Assembly (NCBI GenBank): GCA_003481745.1
Contig: QULP01000005.1
Coordinates: forward strand, 1-64,000
Reading direction: 5' to 3'
DNA from: Firmicutes bacterium OM04-13BH
GTDB taxonomy: Bacteria > Bacillota > Clostridia > Lachnospirales > Lachnospiraceae
DNA: 64,000 nucleotides
Shown: piece by piece, positions 22,108 to 31,218 of the stretch
Layout: each line of letters begins with the position of its first letter
Numbering within the stretch: the stretch's first letter is position 1
Made by a program: the position numbers and the translations under genes
Notes under the pieces: model-generated
Databases searched by the model: none
Seen by the model: only the letters and a program-made list of their open reading frames with translations
Told to the model about the DNA's origin: nothing

Positions 22108-23648
22108 TGAAGAAAAAAAATATCGGATTAATCGCAGGAATTGTACTGCTTGTTGTGCTCTGCGTAGTCTATTTTGTTCTTCATAATCATAATGCCAGCA
22201 GCAGTGAAGCAGATAGTACAGATACAGCAGCAACAGCGTTTGAGACAGATACAGACAAATTGACAGAGCTGACTGTGACAACGGAAGGTCAGTCTTATAC
22301 TTTTACAAAATCAGATGATAAATGGAGTTATAGTGCAGATGCTTCATTTCCACTAGACCAGAGTAATTTTGAAGAGCTGGCAGGAAAGTTAAAATCAATC
22401 AGTTCAGACAGGGAGCTCAAAGATGTAGAGGCTGTATCAGAGTATGGACTTGATGTACCTGCTGTACAGGTTTCTATTAAAAATTCGGATGATGAAACCC
22501 ATACATTAGAGTTTGGTGCAGTAAATGACATGACAAGCAATTGTTATATGACAATTGACAAGGATACCAGTAAAATCTATATGGTTGCTTCTGATCTTGA
22601 AACCGCTTTTAATTTTAATTTAAGTGACCTTGCAGAAAAGGAAAGTTTCCCGTCTATTACAGCTACTACAGTTACGAAACTGACTGTAGAAAAACAGGGC
22701 GAAGAAGCCGAAGTGATTGAAAAGAGTGATTCTGCTTCCACCGGATGGAGTTATACAAAAGGAAGCACACAAAGAGATATTGACAGTTCTAATACTTCCA
22801 ATCTCTTAAATGGAATTTCCAGTCTTTCCTGGGGCAGTTTTGTAAGTGCAGATACCAGTAAGCTTGCAGAGTATGGATTGGATGCACCGACCAAGATTAC
22901 GATTGATTATCAGGTGACAGAGACAAAAGACAGTGACACGAGTACCAGTGAAGATGATACGAGTGAAGACAGCAGCAGTAATGAAGATGCAGAAAATGAC
23001 TCTGACAGCGACAGTACCACAGAAACTGTGACAACGAATAAGCAGGAAGTTTTGCTTCTTGGAGATCAGGACAGCAGTGGGAATTATTATGCGAAGCTTG
23101 AAAGCCAGTCCAACATTTATACCATTTCATCTTCGAGTGTGGAAAGTTTCTTAAATATCGACGTGAAAACTCTGGTCAGCAATTATGTCTCTAATTATAT
23201 CTTTGCAGACCTCGACCGTGTAACAATTCAAAAAGATGGAGAATCTTATGAATTTACAAAAACAACGGAAGAGAAAGCAAAAGAAAAAGATGACAGTGAT
23301 GATTCAAAGTCTGAAGATAGTGATACAGAATCGGATACAGAAACTGTGACAACCTATTTTATGAATGGAAACGAAATAAAATTGGAAGATTTCTCAAGCT
23401 TCTATAGCAATATCAGTTCTCTGGAATGTCAGGAGTGGCTTGATGAAGTACCGGAAACACAGGATGAGCCGGAAATGACTGTAGAATTTTATAAAGAAAA
23501 TGGAGTTTACTTCAAAGTAGAATATTATCCGTATGATTCTAACTTCTATCTTGTAAAAAATAATCAGGGAACTGCGTGTCTGGTCAATAAAATGAAGATA
23601 AAAGAAATTGAAAGTTCTTTTGAAAAATTTTTGGAAAAACAGAATTAA
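22107..23648 (+). CDS. DUF4340 domain-containing exported protein
   Basis: A 513-aa protein with one N-terminal membrane anchor (residues 6-25) and a large outer domain. Two repeats of the DUF4340 type are seen: LTVTTEGQSYTFTKSDDKW near 52 and LTVEKQGEEAEVIEKSD near 192, each followed by a LxxL/YGLD stretch. Two acidic, Ser/Thr/Asp-rich linkers (about 273-310 and 388-412) look like flexible surface spacers. It overlaps the GldG-like gene by 1 bp, so the two are probably translated together. Function unknown. Confidence 0.82.
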   Translation: MKKKNIGLIAGIVLLVVLCVVYFVLHNHNASSSEADSTDTAATAFETDTDKLTELTVTTEGQSYTFTKSDDKWSYSADASFPLDQSNFEELAGKLKSISSDRELKDVEAVSEYGLDVPAVQVSIKNSDDETHTLEFGAVNDMTSNCYMTIDKDTSKIYMVASDLETAFNFNLSDLAEKESFPSITATTVTKLTVEKQGEEAEVIEKSDSASTGWSYTKGSTQRDIDSSNTSNLLNGISSLSWGSFVSADTSKLAEYGLDAPTKITIDYQVTETKDSDTSTSEDDTSEDSSSNEDAENDSDSDSTTETVTTNKQEVLLLGDQDSSGNYYAKLESQSNIYTISSSSVESFLNIDVKTLVSNYVSNYIFADLDRVTIQKDGESYEFTKTTEEKAKEKDDSDDSKSEDSDTESDTETVTTYFMNGNEIKLEDFSSFYSNISSLECQEWLDEVPETQDEPEMTVEFYKENGVYFKVEYYPYDSNFYLVKNNQGTACLVNKMKIKEIESSFEKFLEKQN

Positions 23649-23660
23649 TGAGTAGAAATT

Positions 23661-23706
23661 AAAAATCGAGAGGAATGTTTCACGTGAAACATTCCTCTCG
23701 ATTTTT
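23661..23706. terminator. parS: 46-bp perfect palindrome: bidirectional terminator with parS at its centre
   Basis: A perfect palindrome with A-tract and T-tract ends sits between convergent genes and contains the stop codon of the downstream hydrolase. Its central 16 bp, TGTTTCACGTGAAACA (23676-23691), is the exact parS consensus bound by Spo0J/ParB. It therefore serves as a terminator for both strands and as a ParB loading site. Confidence 0.93.
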
Positions 23707-24664
23707 AGTCATCAAGAAAAACAGACAGACAATCAAATAACTGTTCTGGTGATTCTAACTGAGGAAGATGTTTTGCTTCTTTTAAAATGTAAGTCTCAAT
23801 TGCCGGATTTAATTCTACATATTGAGAGAGAACTTCGCACTTAGTGAGTTCGCCTTCCCCTTCGATAATAAAGATGCTGTTGTTTATATTTTTTAATGCA
23901 TGTACGATATTGTTGTTAGTATATCCTCCAAGTAAACTGGAGAATAAGAAACGACCGCTTCCCATGCCTTTGTGGGCTGCTTCATAGTAAGTGTCGAGCC
24001 ATTCCGCTTTGATATGGAATGGATTGTAAAGATAATCTTCTGTAAATGCAAGTTGAACATTACTCTGGCAGACCATCATGTTATAAACAAGAGTTCCGAA
24101 CACAGGAAGCTCAAGAAAAGATTTATAAAGCTTGCTGCGTTTGGTTGGAATCTTATTTAACTGTGAAAGTGCCGGCGGATTAATCATTAAAATTTTTCTA
24201 AACAGTTCGTTTTCGTTATGACAGGCGAGGATTGTAAAAGAGCCGGAAAAACCACTGGTAATCACATCGGTTCTTTCGTGAATTACGTTTTTGATAAAAT
24301 CAGATATTGCCTGGACATATAAATAGTTGGTGTAAGTAATATGCTGTTTATCAGAACGGCCGCATCCAGGTAAGTCGATGCAGTAGACGGTATGATTTTT
24401 CTCAAGCTGTTTTACAAGTGCTTCCCATTCATAAGCGGAACTGTAAATGGTTAAATCGTGAATTAATAAAACGGGAGAACCCGTACCTTGTTTTGTGTAA
24501 TAAATTTTTCCAAAACGCCAATTGTAATAATTGCTTGCCGTTGACTTTAACAAGTCTTTCATTATTGCGGTTGTAGAAATCAGATGGTTCATGAAATGAA
24601 TAATAGCAGTTGCGGTGGTAAATAATATACCGGTTGTAATAAGTTTGTATCTATGCTTTTTCAT
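23705..24664 (-). CDS. Alpha/beta-hydrolase fold protein
   Basis: A 319-aa serine hydrolase of unknown substrate. I choose ATG 24664 (MKKHRYKL), with GGGAGG 8 bp upstream. An N-terminal hydrophobic segment (about 8-27) may anchor it in the membrane. The oxyanion region is PVLLIHDLTIYSSAYEWE. The nucleophile elbow reads GFSGS instead of the usual GxSxG, and the likely catalytic His is in EAKHLPQLESPE near the C-terminus. PGCGRSD is a conserved turn of the family. It is transcribed divergently from parA and convergently with the ABC operon. Confidence 0.85.
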   Translation of the reverse strand: MKKHRYKLITTGILFTTATAIIHFMNHLISTTAIMKDLLKSTASNYYNWRFGKIYYTKQGTGSPVLLIHDLTIYSSAYEWEALVKQLEKNHTVYCIDLPGCGRSDKQHITYTNYLYVQAISDFIKNVIHERTDVITSGFSGSFTILACHNENELFRKILMINPPALSQLNKIPTKRSKLYKSFLELPVFGTLVYNMMVCQSNVQLAFTEDYLYNPFHIKAEWLDTYYEAAHKGMGSGRFLFSSLLGGYTNNNIVHALKNINNSIFIIEGEGELTKCEVLSQYVELNPAIETYILKEAKHLPQLESPEQLFDCLSVFLDD

Positions 24665-24766
24665 AAAAAAACCTCCCAATATAGGATTACTTTAGTTAGT
24701 TATAATTATAAGCCATTAACTCTTATTATACAAGCTGAAAGTAGGGAGAAGAATAGTGTGATAATA

Positions 24767-24810
24767 AAAAAAATGGGAAATGTTTCACGTGAAACATTTC
24801 CCATTTTTTT
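24767..24810. promoter_or_regulatory. parS: parS inside a 44-bp perfect palindrome
   Basis: parS TGTTTCACGTGAAACA (24781-24796) is centred in a perfect palindrome ending in A7/T7 tracts, which also has terminator form. Unusually, it lies between two divergent genes, so it may insulate the hydrolase promoter from the parA promoter. Confidence 0.93.
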
Positions 24811-24850
24811 ATTGATTGATTAATGAAATTTATATCGTAAAAAAATATAA

Positions 24851-24866
24851 TGTTTCACGTGAAACA
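24851..24866. promoter_or_regulatory. parS: parS upstream of parA
   Basis: Perfect TGTTTCACGTGAAACA, 84 bp before the parA start and 6 bp before a putative -35 element. It could let ParB repress parAB. Confidence 0.93.
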
Positions 24867-24872
24867 TTTGTG

Positions 24873-24901
24873 TAGAAATACGTTTAAGAAGATGTTATAA
24901 T
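24873..24901 (+). promoter_or_regulatory. Putative parA promoter
   Basis: TAGAAA (24873-24878), a 17-bp spacer, and a perfect TATAAT (24896-24901) lie 49 bp upstream of parA. Confidence 0.55.
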
Positions 24902-24950
24902 AACCATTGAATGAAATAAATACGAAGTTTGATGAAAAGAGGAAACTTAA

Positions 24951-25727
24951 GTGGGAAGAATAATAGCAATAGCAAATCAGAAAGGCGGAGTAGGAAAATC
25001 TACAACTGCAATCAATCTGTCTGCATGTCTTGCCGAGCTGGGACAGAGAGTCCTTCTTATTGATATTGACCCACAGGGGAACACAACAAGCGGAGTCGGC
25101 GTAGACAAAGATAATGTTAATGCGACTTTGTATGAACTTCTGGTGGGAGAGTGCGAAATTTCGGACTGTCTGATTGAGAATGTATTCGAAAATTTATCCT
25201 TGATTCCGTCGAATGTGAATTTGTCTGGTGCAGAGATTGAACTGGTAGGCGTAGAGGGGCGTGAATTTCTTTTGAAAAATCATATTGATTCCATTCGTGA
25301 TAATTATGATTTTATTATTATGGACTGCCCGCCGTCTTTAAATGTGTTGACTATCAATGCAATGACAACAGCAGATTCTGTACTGGTTCCGATTCAGTGT
25401 GAGTATTATGCACTCGAAGGATTGACACAGCTTATTCACACGATTGAACTGGTTCAGAACCGTTTAAATCCGGATTTGGATATTGAAGGCGTTGTATTTA
25501 CGATGTATGATGCAAGAACAAATCTGTCATTGCAGGTTGTTGAAAATGTAAAGAACAATCTGGACCAGTCTATTTACAAGACCATTATTCCGAGAAATGT
25601 TCGTCTTGCGGAAGCACCGAGTTATGGGCTGCCAATTACCTTATATGATAAAAGATCAGTAGGGGCGGAAAGCTACAGACTCCTTGCAGAGGAAGTATTA
25701 CACAGGGAGGATGAAGAATGGCGGTAA
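24951..25727 (+). CDS. parA: Chromosome partitioning ATPase ParA/Soj
   Basis: Deviant-Walker ATPase that, with ParB-parS, drives origin segregation and in Bacillus modulates DnaA. The deviant Walker A KGGVGKST is at residues 11-18, with DIDPQGNTTSG near 40 and Walker B DFIIMDCPPSL near 120. The GTG start at 24951 follows AGAGGAAAC. At 258 aa it is a short chromosomal ParA without the N-terminal DNA-binding domain of plasmid types. It overlaps parB by 10 bp, showing translational coupling. Confidence 0.97.
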   Translation: MGRIIAIANQKGGVGKSTTAINLSACLAELGQRVLLIDIDPQGNTTSGVGVDKDNVNATLYELLVGECEISDCLIENVFENLSLIPSNVNLSGAEIELVGVEGREFLLKNHIDSIRDNYDFIIMDCPPSLNVLTINAMTTADSVLVPIQCEYYALEGLTQLIHTIELVQNRLNPDLDIEGVVFTMYDARTNLSLQVVENVKNNLDQSIYKTIIPRNVRLAEAPSYGLPITLYDKRSVGAESYRLLAEEVLHREDEEWR

Positions 25728-26689
25728 AAAGAGGTGGACTTGGCAAAGGTCTTGATTCTATGATTCCGGTTTTAGATTCTACAGCGACAAAAAAGAAAAC
25801 CGGAAGAACAGCAATCGATAAAGAAGCGCTGCAGAATGCGGCAAAAGAAGCTCATAAACATCAAAAAGAAAAGATGGAATTTGAGGGGAAACCTGGAGAA
25901 CAGGTACAGATTGTGAAGCTGACAAAGGTTGAGCCGAGCAGGGAACAGCCGAGAAAACAGTTTGATGCCGATGCACTTCAGGAACTGGCAGAATCTATTA
26001 AGCAGTTTGGTGTACTTCAGCCATTATTGGTCCAGAAGAAGGAAGACTATTATGAGATTATTGCCGGGGAGCGCAGATGGAGAGCTTCTAAACTGGCAGG
26101 ACTCAAGGAGGTTCCTGTAATTGTAAAAGAATTTACAGAACAGGAAGCCGTTGAAATTTCTCTGATTGAAAATATTCAGCGGGAAGATTTAAATCCGATT
26201 GAAGAAGCAATGGCATATAAACGTTTGATGGAAGAGTTTCATTTAAAACAGGATGCGATTGCAGAACGGGTTTCAAAGAGCAGAACTGCAGTTACAAACT
26301 CAATGCGTCTTTTAAAATTAGATGACAGAGTTCAGCAGATGCTGATTGATGAAATGATTTCAACCGGACATGCAAGAGCTTTGCTTGCACTGGAAAGTAA
26401 GGATGCACAGGCGGAAGCGGCAGTTAAAGTATTCGATGAAAAATTGAGCGTACGAGAAACAGAGCGTTTAGTGAAAGAACTGTTAAATCCAGTGCAGAAA
26501 AAAGAAGAGAAACCCAAAAATCAGGCAGAAGAACTGGTTTATAAGAATCTGGAAGAGAAAATTAAACAGATTATCGGTTCAAAGGTTGCAATTAACCGAA
26601 GGACAGATAATAAGGGAAAGATTGAAATTGAATACTATTCTCAAGAAGAATTGGAACGTATTGTTGAATTATTGGAAACAATAGGATAA
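25718..26689 (+). CDS. parB: Chromosome partitioning protein ParB/Spo0J
   Basis: CTP-dependent DNA clamp that loads at parS and spreads. The N-terminal ParA-stimulating peptide has GLGKGLDSMI (7-16). The CTP-binding N-domain shows GERRWRAS (117-124) and ENIQREDLNPIEEA (151-164). The HTH that reads parS follows near 175-200 (LKQDAIAERVSKSRTAVTNSMRLL, given here only as a region), and the C-terminal dimerisation region is near 270-323. 323 aa, intact. Five matching parS sites lie within 9 kb. Confidence 0.97.
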   Translation: MAVKRGGLGKGLDSMIPVLDSTATKKKTGRTAIDKEALQNAAKEAHKHQKEKMEFEGKPGEQVQIVKLTKVEPSREQPRKQFDADALQELAESIKQFGVLQPLLVQKKEDYYEIIAGERRWRASKLAGLKEVPVIVKEFTEQEAVEISLIENIQREDLNPIEEAMAYKRLMEEFHLKQDAIAERVSKSRTAVTNSMRLLKLDDRVQQMLIDEMISTGHARALLALESKDAQAEAAVKVFDEKLSVRETERLVKELLNPVQKKEEKPKNQAEELVYKNLEEKIKQIIGSKVAINRRTDNKGKIEIEYYSQEELERIVELLETIG

Positions 26690-26714
26690 GAGAGAAAACG
26701 AGGAGTTAGAGCAG

Positions 26715-27221
26715 ATGGGTAATCTAATCAGCAAGATTCAGTCTATTTCCGGTGTGCTGTCAATTTTTTTACTGATTGTGGTAATTGCACTTTTGGTATG
26801 TGTGGTCAGTCTTTTTTTGGAAGTAAACCGACTGAATCAAAAATACCGCGTATTTATGAAAGGAAGAGATGGACAGTCTCTTGAAAAATCGTTCCGACGC
26901 AAATTTGCAATGATTGACAAAGGGCTGGATGCGGCAGCGGCAAATGAGCAGGAAATTGAAAAATTAAAAGAAATCATGGGAAACACCTTGAACAAATATG
27001 CTATTGTGAAGTATGATGCATTTGAGGATATGGGAGGAAAACTCAGCTTTGTTCTGGCTATGTTGGACGATAAGAATACAGGATTTCTTCTGAATGCGAT
27101 TCACAGCAGAGAAAACTGTTTCCTCTATATTAAAGAGATTGTAAATGGGGAATCCTATGTAATATTAAGCCAGGAAGAAGTGCAGGCATTAAAACAGGCC
27201 GTAAATTTCAGACAAAACTAA
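26715..27221 (+). CDS. DUF4446 family membrane protein
   Basis: A 168-aa protein with one N-terminal membrane helix (about 15-37, VLSIFLLIVVIALLVCVVSL) and a cytosolic domain. That domain contains the family block YAIVKYDAFEDMGGKLSF near 97 and LDDKNTGFLLNAIHSRE near 118. The family is usually found beside parB in Clostridia, as here (25 bp downstream). Its function is unknown; a role in envelope-associated chromosome biology is only suggested by position. Confidence 0.88.
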   Translation: MGNLISKIQSISGVLSIFLLIVVIALLVCVVSLFLEVNRLNQKYRVFMKGRDGQSLEKSFRRKFAMIDKGLDAAAANEQEIEKLKEIMGNTLNKYAIVKYDAFEDMGGKLSFVLAMLDDKNTGFLLNAIHSRENCFLYIKEIVNGESYVILSQEEVQALKQAVNFRQN

Positions 27222-27245
27222 AAAAAAGAAGCAGGGAGAAAGATT

Positions 27246-28523
27246 ATGTTAGACATTAAATTTTTAAGAGAAAATCCAGATGTAGTAAAACAGAATATTA
27301 AAAATAAATTTCAGGACAGCAAATTACCTCTGGTAGACGAAGTAATCGAATTGGATAAGAGAAACCGTGAAATCAAAGGAGAAGTAGAAGCGTTAAGAGC
27401 AGAAAAAAATAAAATCTCCAAAATGATTGGTACTCTTATGAAAGAGGGCAAAAGAGAAGAAGCAGAAGAAGTAAAGAAACAGGTAACTGCAAATGCAGAG
27501 ACTGTAGACCGTTTATCTGCTGAAGAAAAAGAAGTAGAAGAAAAAATCAAAAAAATCATGATGACAATTCCAAATATCATTGACCCATCTGTTCCGATCG
27601 GAAAAGATGACAGCGAAAATGTGGAAGTACAGAGATATGGTGAACCGGTTGTTCCGGACTTTGAAATTCCATATCATGCAGAAATTATGGAAAAATTCAA
27701 TGGTCTTGATTTAGACAGTGCAAGAAAAGTAGCCGGAAACGGTTTTTACTATCTGATGGGAGATATTGCACGTCTTCATTCCGCAGTTATTTCTTATGCA
27801 AGAGATTTCATGATTAACAGAGGATTTACTTACTGTGTACCGCCTTTCATGATTCGAAGTGACGTTGTTACAGGTGTTATGAGCTTTGCGGAAATGGATG
27901 CGATGATGTACAAAATCGAAGGCGAAGATTTATATCTCATCGGTACAAGTGAACATTCCATGATTGGTAAATTTATTGACACAATCATTCCGGAAGAAGA
28001 GCTGCCAAAAACACTGACCAGTTATTCTCCATGTTTCAGAAAAGAAAAAGGTGCACACGGACTTGAAGAAAGAGGTGTATACCGTATTCATCAGTTTGAA
28101 AAGCAGGAAATGATTGTTGTCTGCAAACCGGAAGAAAGCAAAATGTGGTTCGATAAATTATGGCAGAATACAGTTGATTTATTCCGTTCTATGGATATTC
28201 CGGTTCGTACACTGGAATGCTGCTCTGGTGATCTGGCTGATTTAAAAGTAAAATCTGTAGACGTAGAAGCATGGTCTCCAAGACAGAAGAAATATTTTGA
28301 AGTAGGAAGTTGTTCAAACCTCGGTGATGCACAGGCAAGAAGACTGAAAATCCGTGTGAATGGAAATGACGGTAAATACCTGGCACATACACTGAATAAT
28401 ACAGTTGTTGCTCCGCCTAGAATGTTAATTGCATTTCTGGAAAACAATCTGCAGGCAGATGGTTCAGTAAGAATTCCGGAAGCACTGCAGCCATACATGG
28501 GTGGAATGACTGAGATAAGATAA
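27246..28523 (+). CDS. serS: Seryl-tRNA synthetase
   Basis: Charges tRNA-Ser. An N-terminal antiparallel coiled-coil arm (about 28-105) is followed by the class II catalytic core: motif 2 near SPCFRKEKGAHG (about residues 260-271) and motif 3 near NTVVAPPRMLIAFLEN. The TSEHSM serine-binding loop is present near 236. 425 aa, full length. The ATG follows GCAGGGAGAAAG. It lies 24 bp after the DUF4446 gene. Confidence 0.98.
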   Translation: MLDIKFLRENPDVVKQNIKNKFQDSKLPLVDEVIELDKRNREIKGEVEALRAEKNKISKMIGTLMKEGKREEAEEVKKQVTANAETVDRLSAEEKEVEEKIKKIMMTIPNIIDPSVPIGKDDSENVEVQRYGEPVVPDFEIPYHAEIMEKFNGLDLDSARKVAGNGFYYLMGDIARLHSAVISYARDFMINRGFTYCVPPFMIRSDVVTGVMSFAEMDAMMYKIEGEDLYLIGTSEHSMIGKFIDTIIPEEELPKTLTSYSPCFRKEKGAHGLEERGVYRIHQFEKQEMIVVCKPEESKMWFDKLWQNTVDLFRSMDIPVRTLECCSGDLADLKVKSVDVEAWSPRQKKYFEVGSCSNLGDAQARRLKIRVNGNDGKYLAHTLNNTVVAPPRMLIAFLENNLQADGSVRIPEALQPYMGGMTEIR

Positions 28524-28534
28524 GGAGGCAGTCT

Positions 28535-29407
28535 TTGCACAGTTATTTAAGGTCCATTGGTTTTTCAGAACTGGAAAGAAAAGAACTTGACCAGATTTTG
28601 AAAGAGGTAATTACACAATACGATGAAAAGACAGTAATAGAAAACTCTGAGGGACATCTGTTTGTGGAAGTATCAAAAATATTTGGATGTGACGTTGGAA
28701 TCACAGTCTGCGGAGAATACGATGAAAATAATGAATTTGAGATGGAATATTATTTTCCGTTCTTCCGCGGAACTGGAATTACGACACAGGAAAATGTGTT
28801 AATTGAACGCCATGTGGGAAAAGAGTCCTATGCCGGAGCAGTGGATGATATAAGAATCGGCGTTACAATTATCTTTTATCTGCAAAATGCAGCCGAATAT
28901 CTGACAGAACACCGGCATGGACATTATACAAAGGGTGTGTATCCGGTGACTCTTGCCGGACTTGCAAGAGAAGCCAGAATTCTTCTTCCTGTTAAGAAAG
29001 ATGAAAAACAGCAAAGAGAAGAACGGGAGAATACCGTGAATCGTAATCGAATGATTGCAGCAGCCCGTAATGGTGATGAAGAAGCAATGGAAAATCTGAC
29101 GATGGAGGATATTGATACATATTCCATGATATCTGGCCGTATAGCAAACGAAGATATTTATTCGATAGTGGATACTTATTTTATGCCTTATGGAATGGAA
29201 TGTGATTTGTACAATATCATGGGAGAAATCACAGAATGGTCCATTACAAAAAATACACTGACAAATGAAGAAATCTATCAGATTCGCATTTCCTGCAATG
29301 ATATGGAAATGGATATCTGCGTTAATGCAAAAGATCTTTTAGGGGAGCCGGAAGTTGGACGAAGATTTAAAGGAGTTATATGGCTTCAGGGAAATGTGGA
29401 TTTTTAG
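28535..29407 (+). CDS. DUF3881 family protein
   Basis: A 290-aa cytosolic protein matching the Lachnospiraceae-restricted DUF3881 family (HSYLRSIGFSELERKELDQI start; FFRGTGITTQENVLIERH in the middle). No catalytic motif or membrane segment is apparent. The C-terminal half contains a Met/Glu-rich helical stretch (about 160-205) and a beta-rich end. The TTG start at 28535 follows TAAGGAGGCAG. It is 11 bp after serS and ends at a strong terminator fused to a parS site. Confidence 0.85.
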   Translation: MHSYLRSIGFSELERKELDQILKEVITQYDEKTVIENSEGHLFVEVSKIFGCDVGITVCGEYDENNEFEMEYYFPFFRGTGITTQENVLIERHVGKESYAGAVDDIRIGVTIIFYLQNAAEYLTEHRHGHYTKGVYPVTLAGLAREARILLPVKKDEKQQREERENTVNRNRMIAAARNGDEEAMENLTMEDIDTYSMISGRIANEDIYSIVDTYFMPYGMECDLYNIMGEITEWSITKNTLTNEEIYQIRISCNDMEMDICVNAKDLLGEPEVGRRFKGVIWLQGNVDF

Positions 29408-29423
29408 ATGAAACCTGAGAATT

Positions 29424-29459
29424 AAAAGAAAGAATCTTGCTTGCGAGATTCTTTCTTTT
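29424..29459 (+). terminator. Intrinsic terminator of the parAB-serS-DUF3881 unit
   Basis: A perfect 14-bp stem (29424-29437 with 29446-29459) with an 8-nt loop. The right arm ends in CTTTT and runs directly into parS. Confidence 0.88.
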
Positions 29460-29474
29460 GTTTCACGTGAAACA
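29459..29474. promoter_or_regulatory. parS: parS abutting a terminator
   Basis: Perfect TGTTTCACGTGAAACA. Its first base is the last base of the terminator stem. Confidence 0.93.
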
Positions 29475-29606
29475 TCTTATCGGTTGAGGGTAGGGTTAAA
29501 TTATGGTAGAATGATACCACATGATACAAGACAGTGTCATAAAAACTCACAAATTCACCAAAGATAAAGTGATATTGTGAAATAAAAAAGAAGGGAAAAG
29601 GAAAAA

Positions 29607-31124
29607 ATGGAGCTATTTGTCAAAGTGATGAATGTAGTCAATGATATCGTATGGCATCCTGTAATGTGCGTGTTTCTTATGTTTGCGGCGTTGTGGTTCA
29701 CGTTTCATTTAAGAGGCATGCAGGTACGAAGATTTGGCGATATGCTTAAATGTCTGACTGAAAAGGGCGACAATAAACAAGATACTGGTCTTTCTTCTTT
29801 TCAGGCATTTGCAACAACAGTTGGAGGTCGTGTAGGAACCGGAAATATTGCAGGAACGGCAACTGCAATTTTTATGGGGGGACCTGGTGCAATTTTCTGG
29901 ATGTGGGTTACTGCAATTTTAGGTGCATCCACAGGAATGGTTGAGTGTATCTTAGGTCAGGCATATAAAACGAGAAATCTGGGAGAATTAACCGGAGGAC
30001 CTGCTTTCTATATGTCAAACGGAATCAAGAATAAAAAATTAGGAAAGATACTGGCCTTTTTATTCTGTATCGCAGTCTTTATCGGACCTGGATTCTTGCT
30101 TCCGGCAATGCAGACTCAGACAGCGGCAACAGCGGTAAATGTAGCATTTGGACTTCCATTTGTTGTTGTTGGAGTGATTATGACAGCAATTGTTGCATTT
30201 GTTATTATGGGAGGAATTAAACGCATCGGACAGGTTGCGGAATTTTTAGCGCCGGTTATGTGTGGAATTTATTTCCTGATTACGATTATTATTATTGTAC
30301 TTAATATTGGAAAAGTTCCTGGAATGTTTGGTTCTATCTTTGCAAGTGCATTTGGAAAAGATGCGGTCTTTGGCGGAATCGTTGGTTCGGCAGTTTCCTG
30401 GGGAATCAAACGTGGATTCTTCTCAAATGATGCTGGTAACGGAATGAGCCCTTTGATTTCAGCAACAACTGATACTTCTCATCCGGTAAAACAAGGTTTG
30501 GTTCAGGGATTATCTGTGTATATCGATACTCTTTTGGTATGTACTTGTACCGGAATTTCTATTTTGCTTGCGGGAACTTACAACGTTGCAGCAGACGGAG
30601 CAGGTGCTTCTCTGTTAGTAGAGCATGTTCCGGGAATACAGTATGGAATTGCATTTATGCAGGAGGCAATGTCGGTATCAATCGGTAAAGCAGGAGCAAT
30701 GTTCCTTGCAATTATGCTGTTTATCTTTATTTTTACAACCATGCTGTCCTATTCTTATCAGTTGGAATCCACATGTAAATATCTGTTCGGCGAGAATAAA
30801 ATGGTGGTTACAATTGTGCGTATTTTATTCCTGGTATTCTGCATGTTTGGTATTTTGATTGATGGTGATACTATCTGGCCAATGGGTGATATTGGTGTTG
30901 GATGTATGCTTTGGGTTAATACTTTTAGTATCTTACTCTTAACTCCCAAGGTTTTGAAAATCGTAAAAGATTATGAGAAACAGAAAAATGTTGGCTTGAA
31001 CCCATTGTTTGACCCTGCTACAGTAGGAATTGAAGATAAAGCGGGGGTATGGGATACTTATGTAAAACAGAAAAAAGAGCGTGGAGATTATGAAAATCCG
31101 CAGCTTGGATATGATAAAAAATAA
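29607..31124 (+). CDS. Sodium:alanine (AGCS family) symporter
   Basis: Secondary transporter importing alanine or glycine with Na+. The 505-aa protein has about 10-11 membrane segments. Family motifs are visible: GGRVGTGNIAGTATAIFMGGPGA region (about 72-94), the GASTGMVE stretch, FFSNDAGNGMSP (near 275) and the GDTIWPMGDIG segment near the end. The ATG start follows AAGGGAAAAGG. It appears monocistronic, with a terminator/parS upstream and a structured leader before nrnA downstream. Substrate choice between Ala and Gly cannot be read from sequence. Confidence 0.92.
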   Translation: MELFVKVMNVVNDIVWHPVMCVFLMFAALWFTFHLRGMQVRRFGDMLKCLTEKGDNKQDTGLSSFQAFATTVGGRVGTGNIAGTATAIFMGGPGAIFWMWVTAILGASTGMVECILGQAYKTRNLGELTGGPAFYMSNGIKNKKLGKILAFLFCIAVFIGPGFLLPAMQTQTAATAVNVAFGLPFVVVGVIMTAIVAFVIMGGIKRIGQVAEFLAPVMCGIYFLITIIIIVLNIGKVPGMFGSIFASAFGKDAVFGGIVGSAVSWGIKRGFFSNDAGNGMSPLISATTDTSHPVKQGLVQGLSVYIDTLLVCTCTGISILLAGTYNVAADGAGASLLVEHVPGIQYGIAFMQEAMSVSIGKAGAMFLAIMLFIFIFTTMLSYSYQLESTCKYLFGENKMVVTIVRILFLVFCMFGILIDGDTIWPMGDIGVGCMLWVNTFSILLLTPKVLKIVKDYEKQKNVGLNPLFDPATVGIEDKAGVWDTYVKQKKERGDYENPQLGYDKK

Positions 31125-31139
31125 GAAACTTTTGTAGAG

Positions 31140-31193
31140 ATATACTCTTGTAAGGTTTTGGCTATACCTTCAGAAAAGATTTCGAGAGTATAT
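31140..31193 (+). ncRNA. Structured leader element before nrnA
   Basis: A 9-bp perfect inverted repeat, ATATACTCT (31140-31148) and AGAGTATAT (31185-31193), encloses a smaller hairpin AAGGT/ACCTT (31152-31170). No T-tract follows, so it is not a plain terminator. It fits no riboswitch class I know; it may be a regulatory or processing structure in the nrnA leader. Confidence 0.35.
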
Positions 31194-31218
31194 TAAGATT
31201 ACATGGAGGTGTGCAGAC

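Noticed and set aside
24767-24810. Plain intrinsic terminator
   Set aside because: It lies between divergent genes and its centre is an exact parS, so the segregation role is preferred.
29480-29606. Glycine riboswitch upstream of the AGCS symporter
   Set aside because: No glycine-aptamer core or tandem architecture could be recognised.
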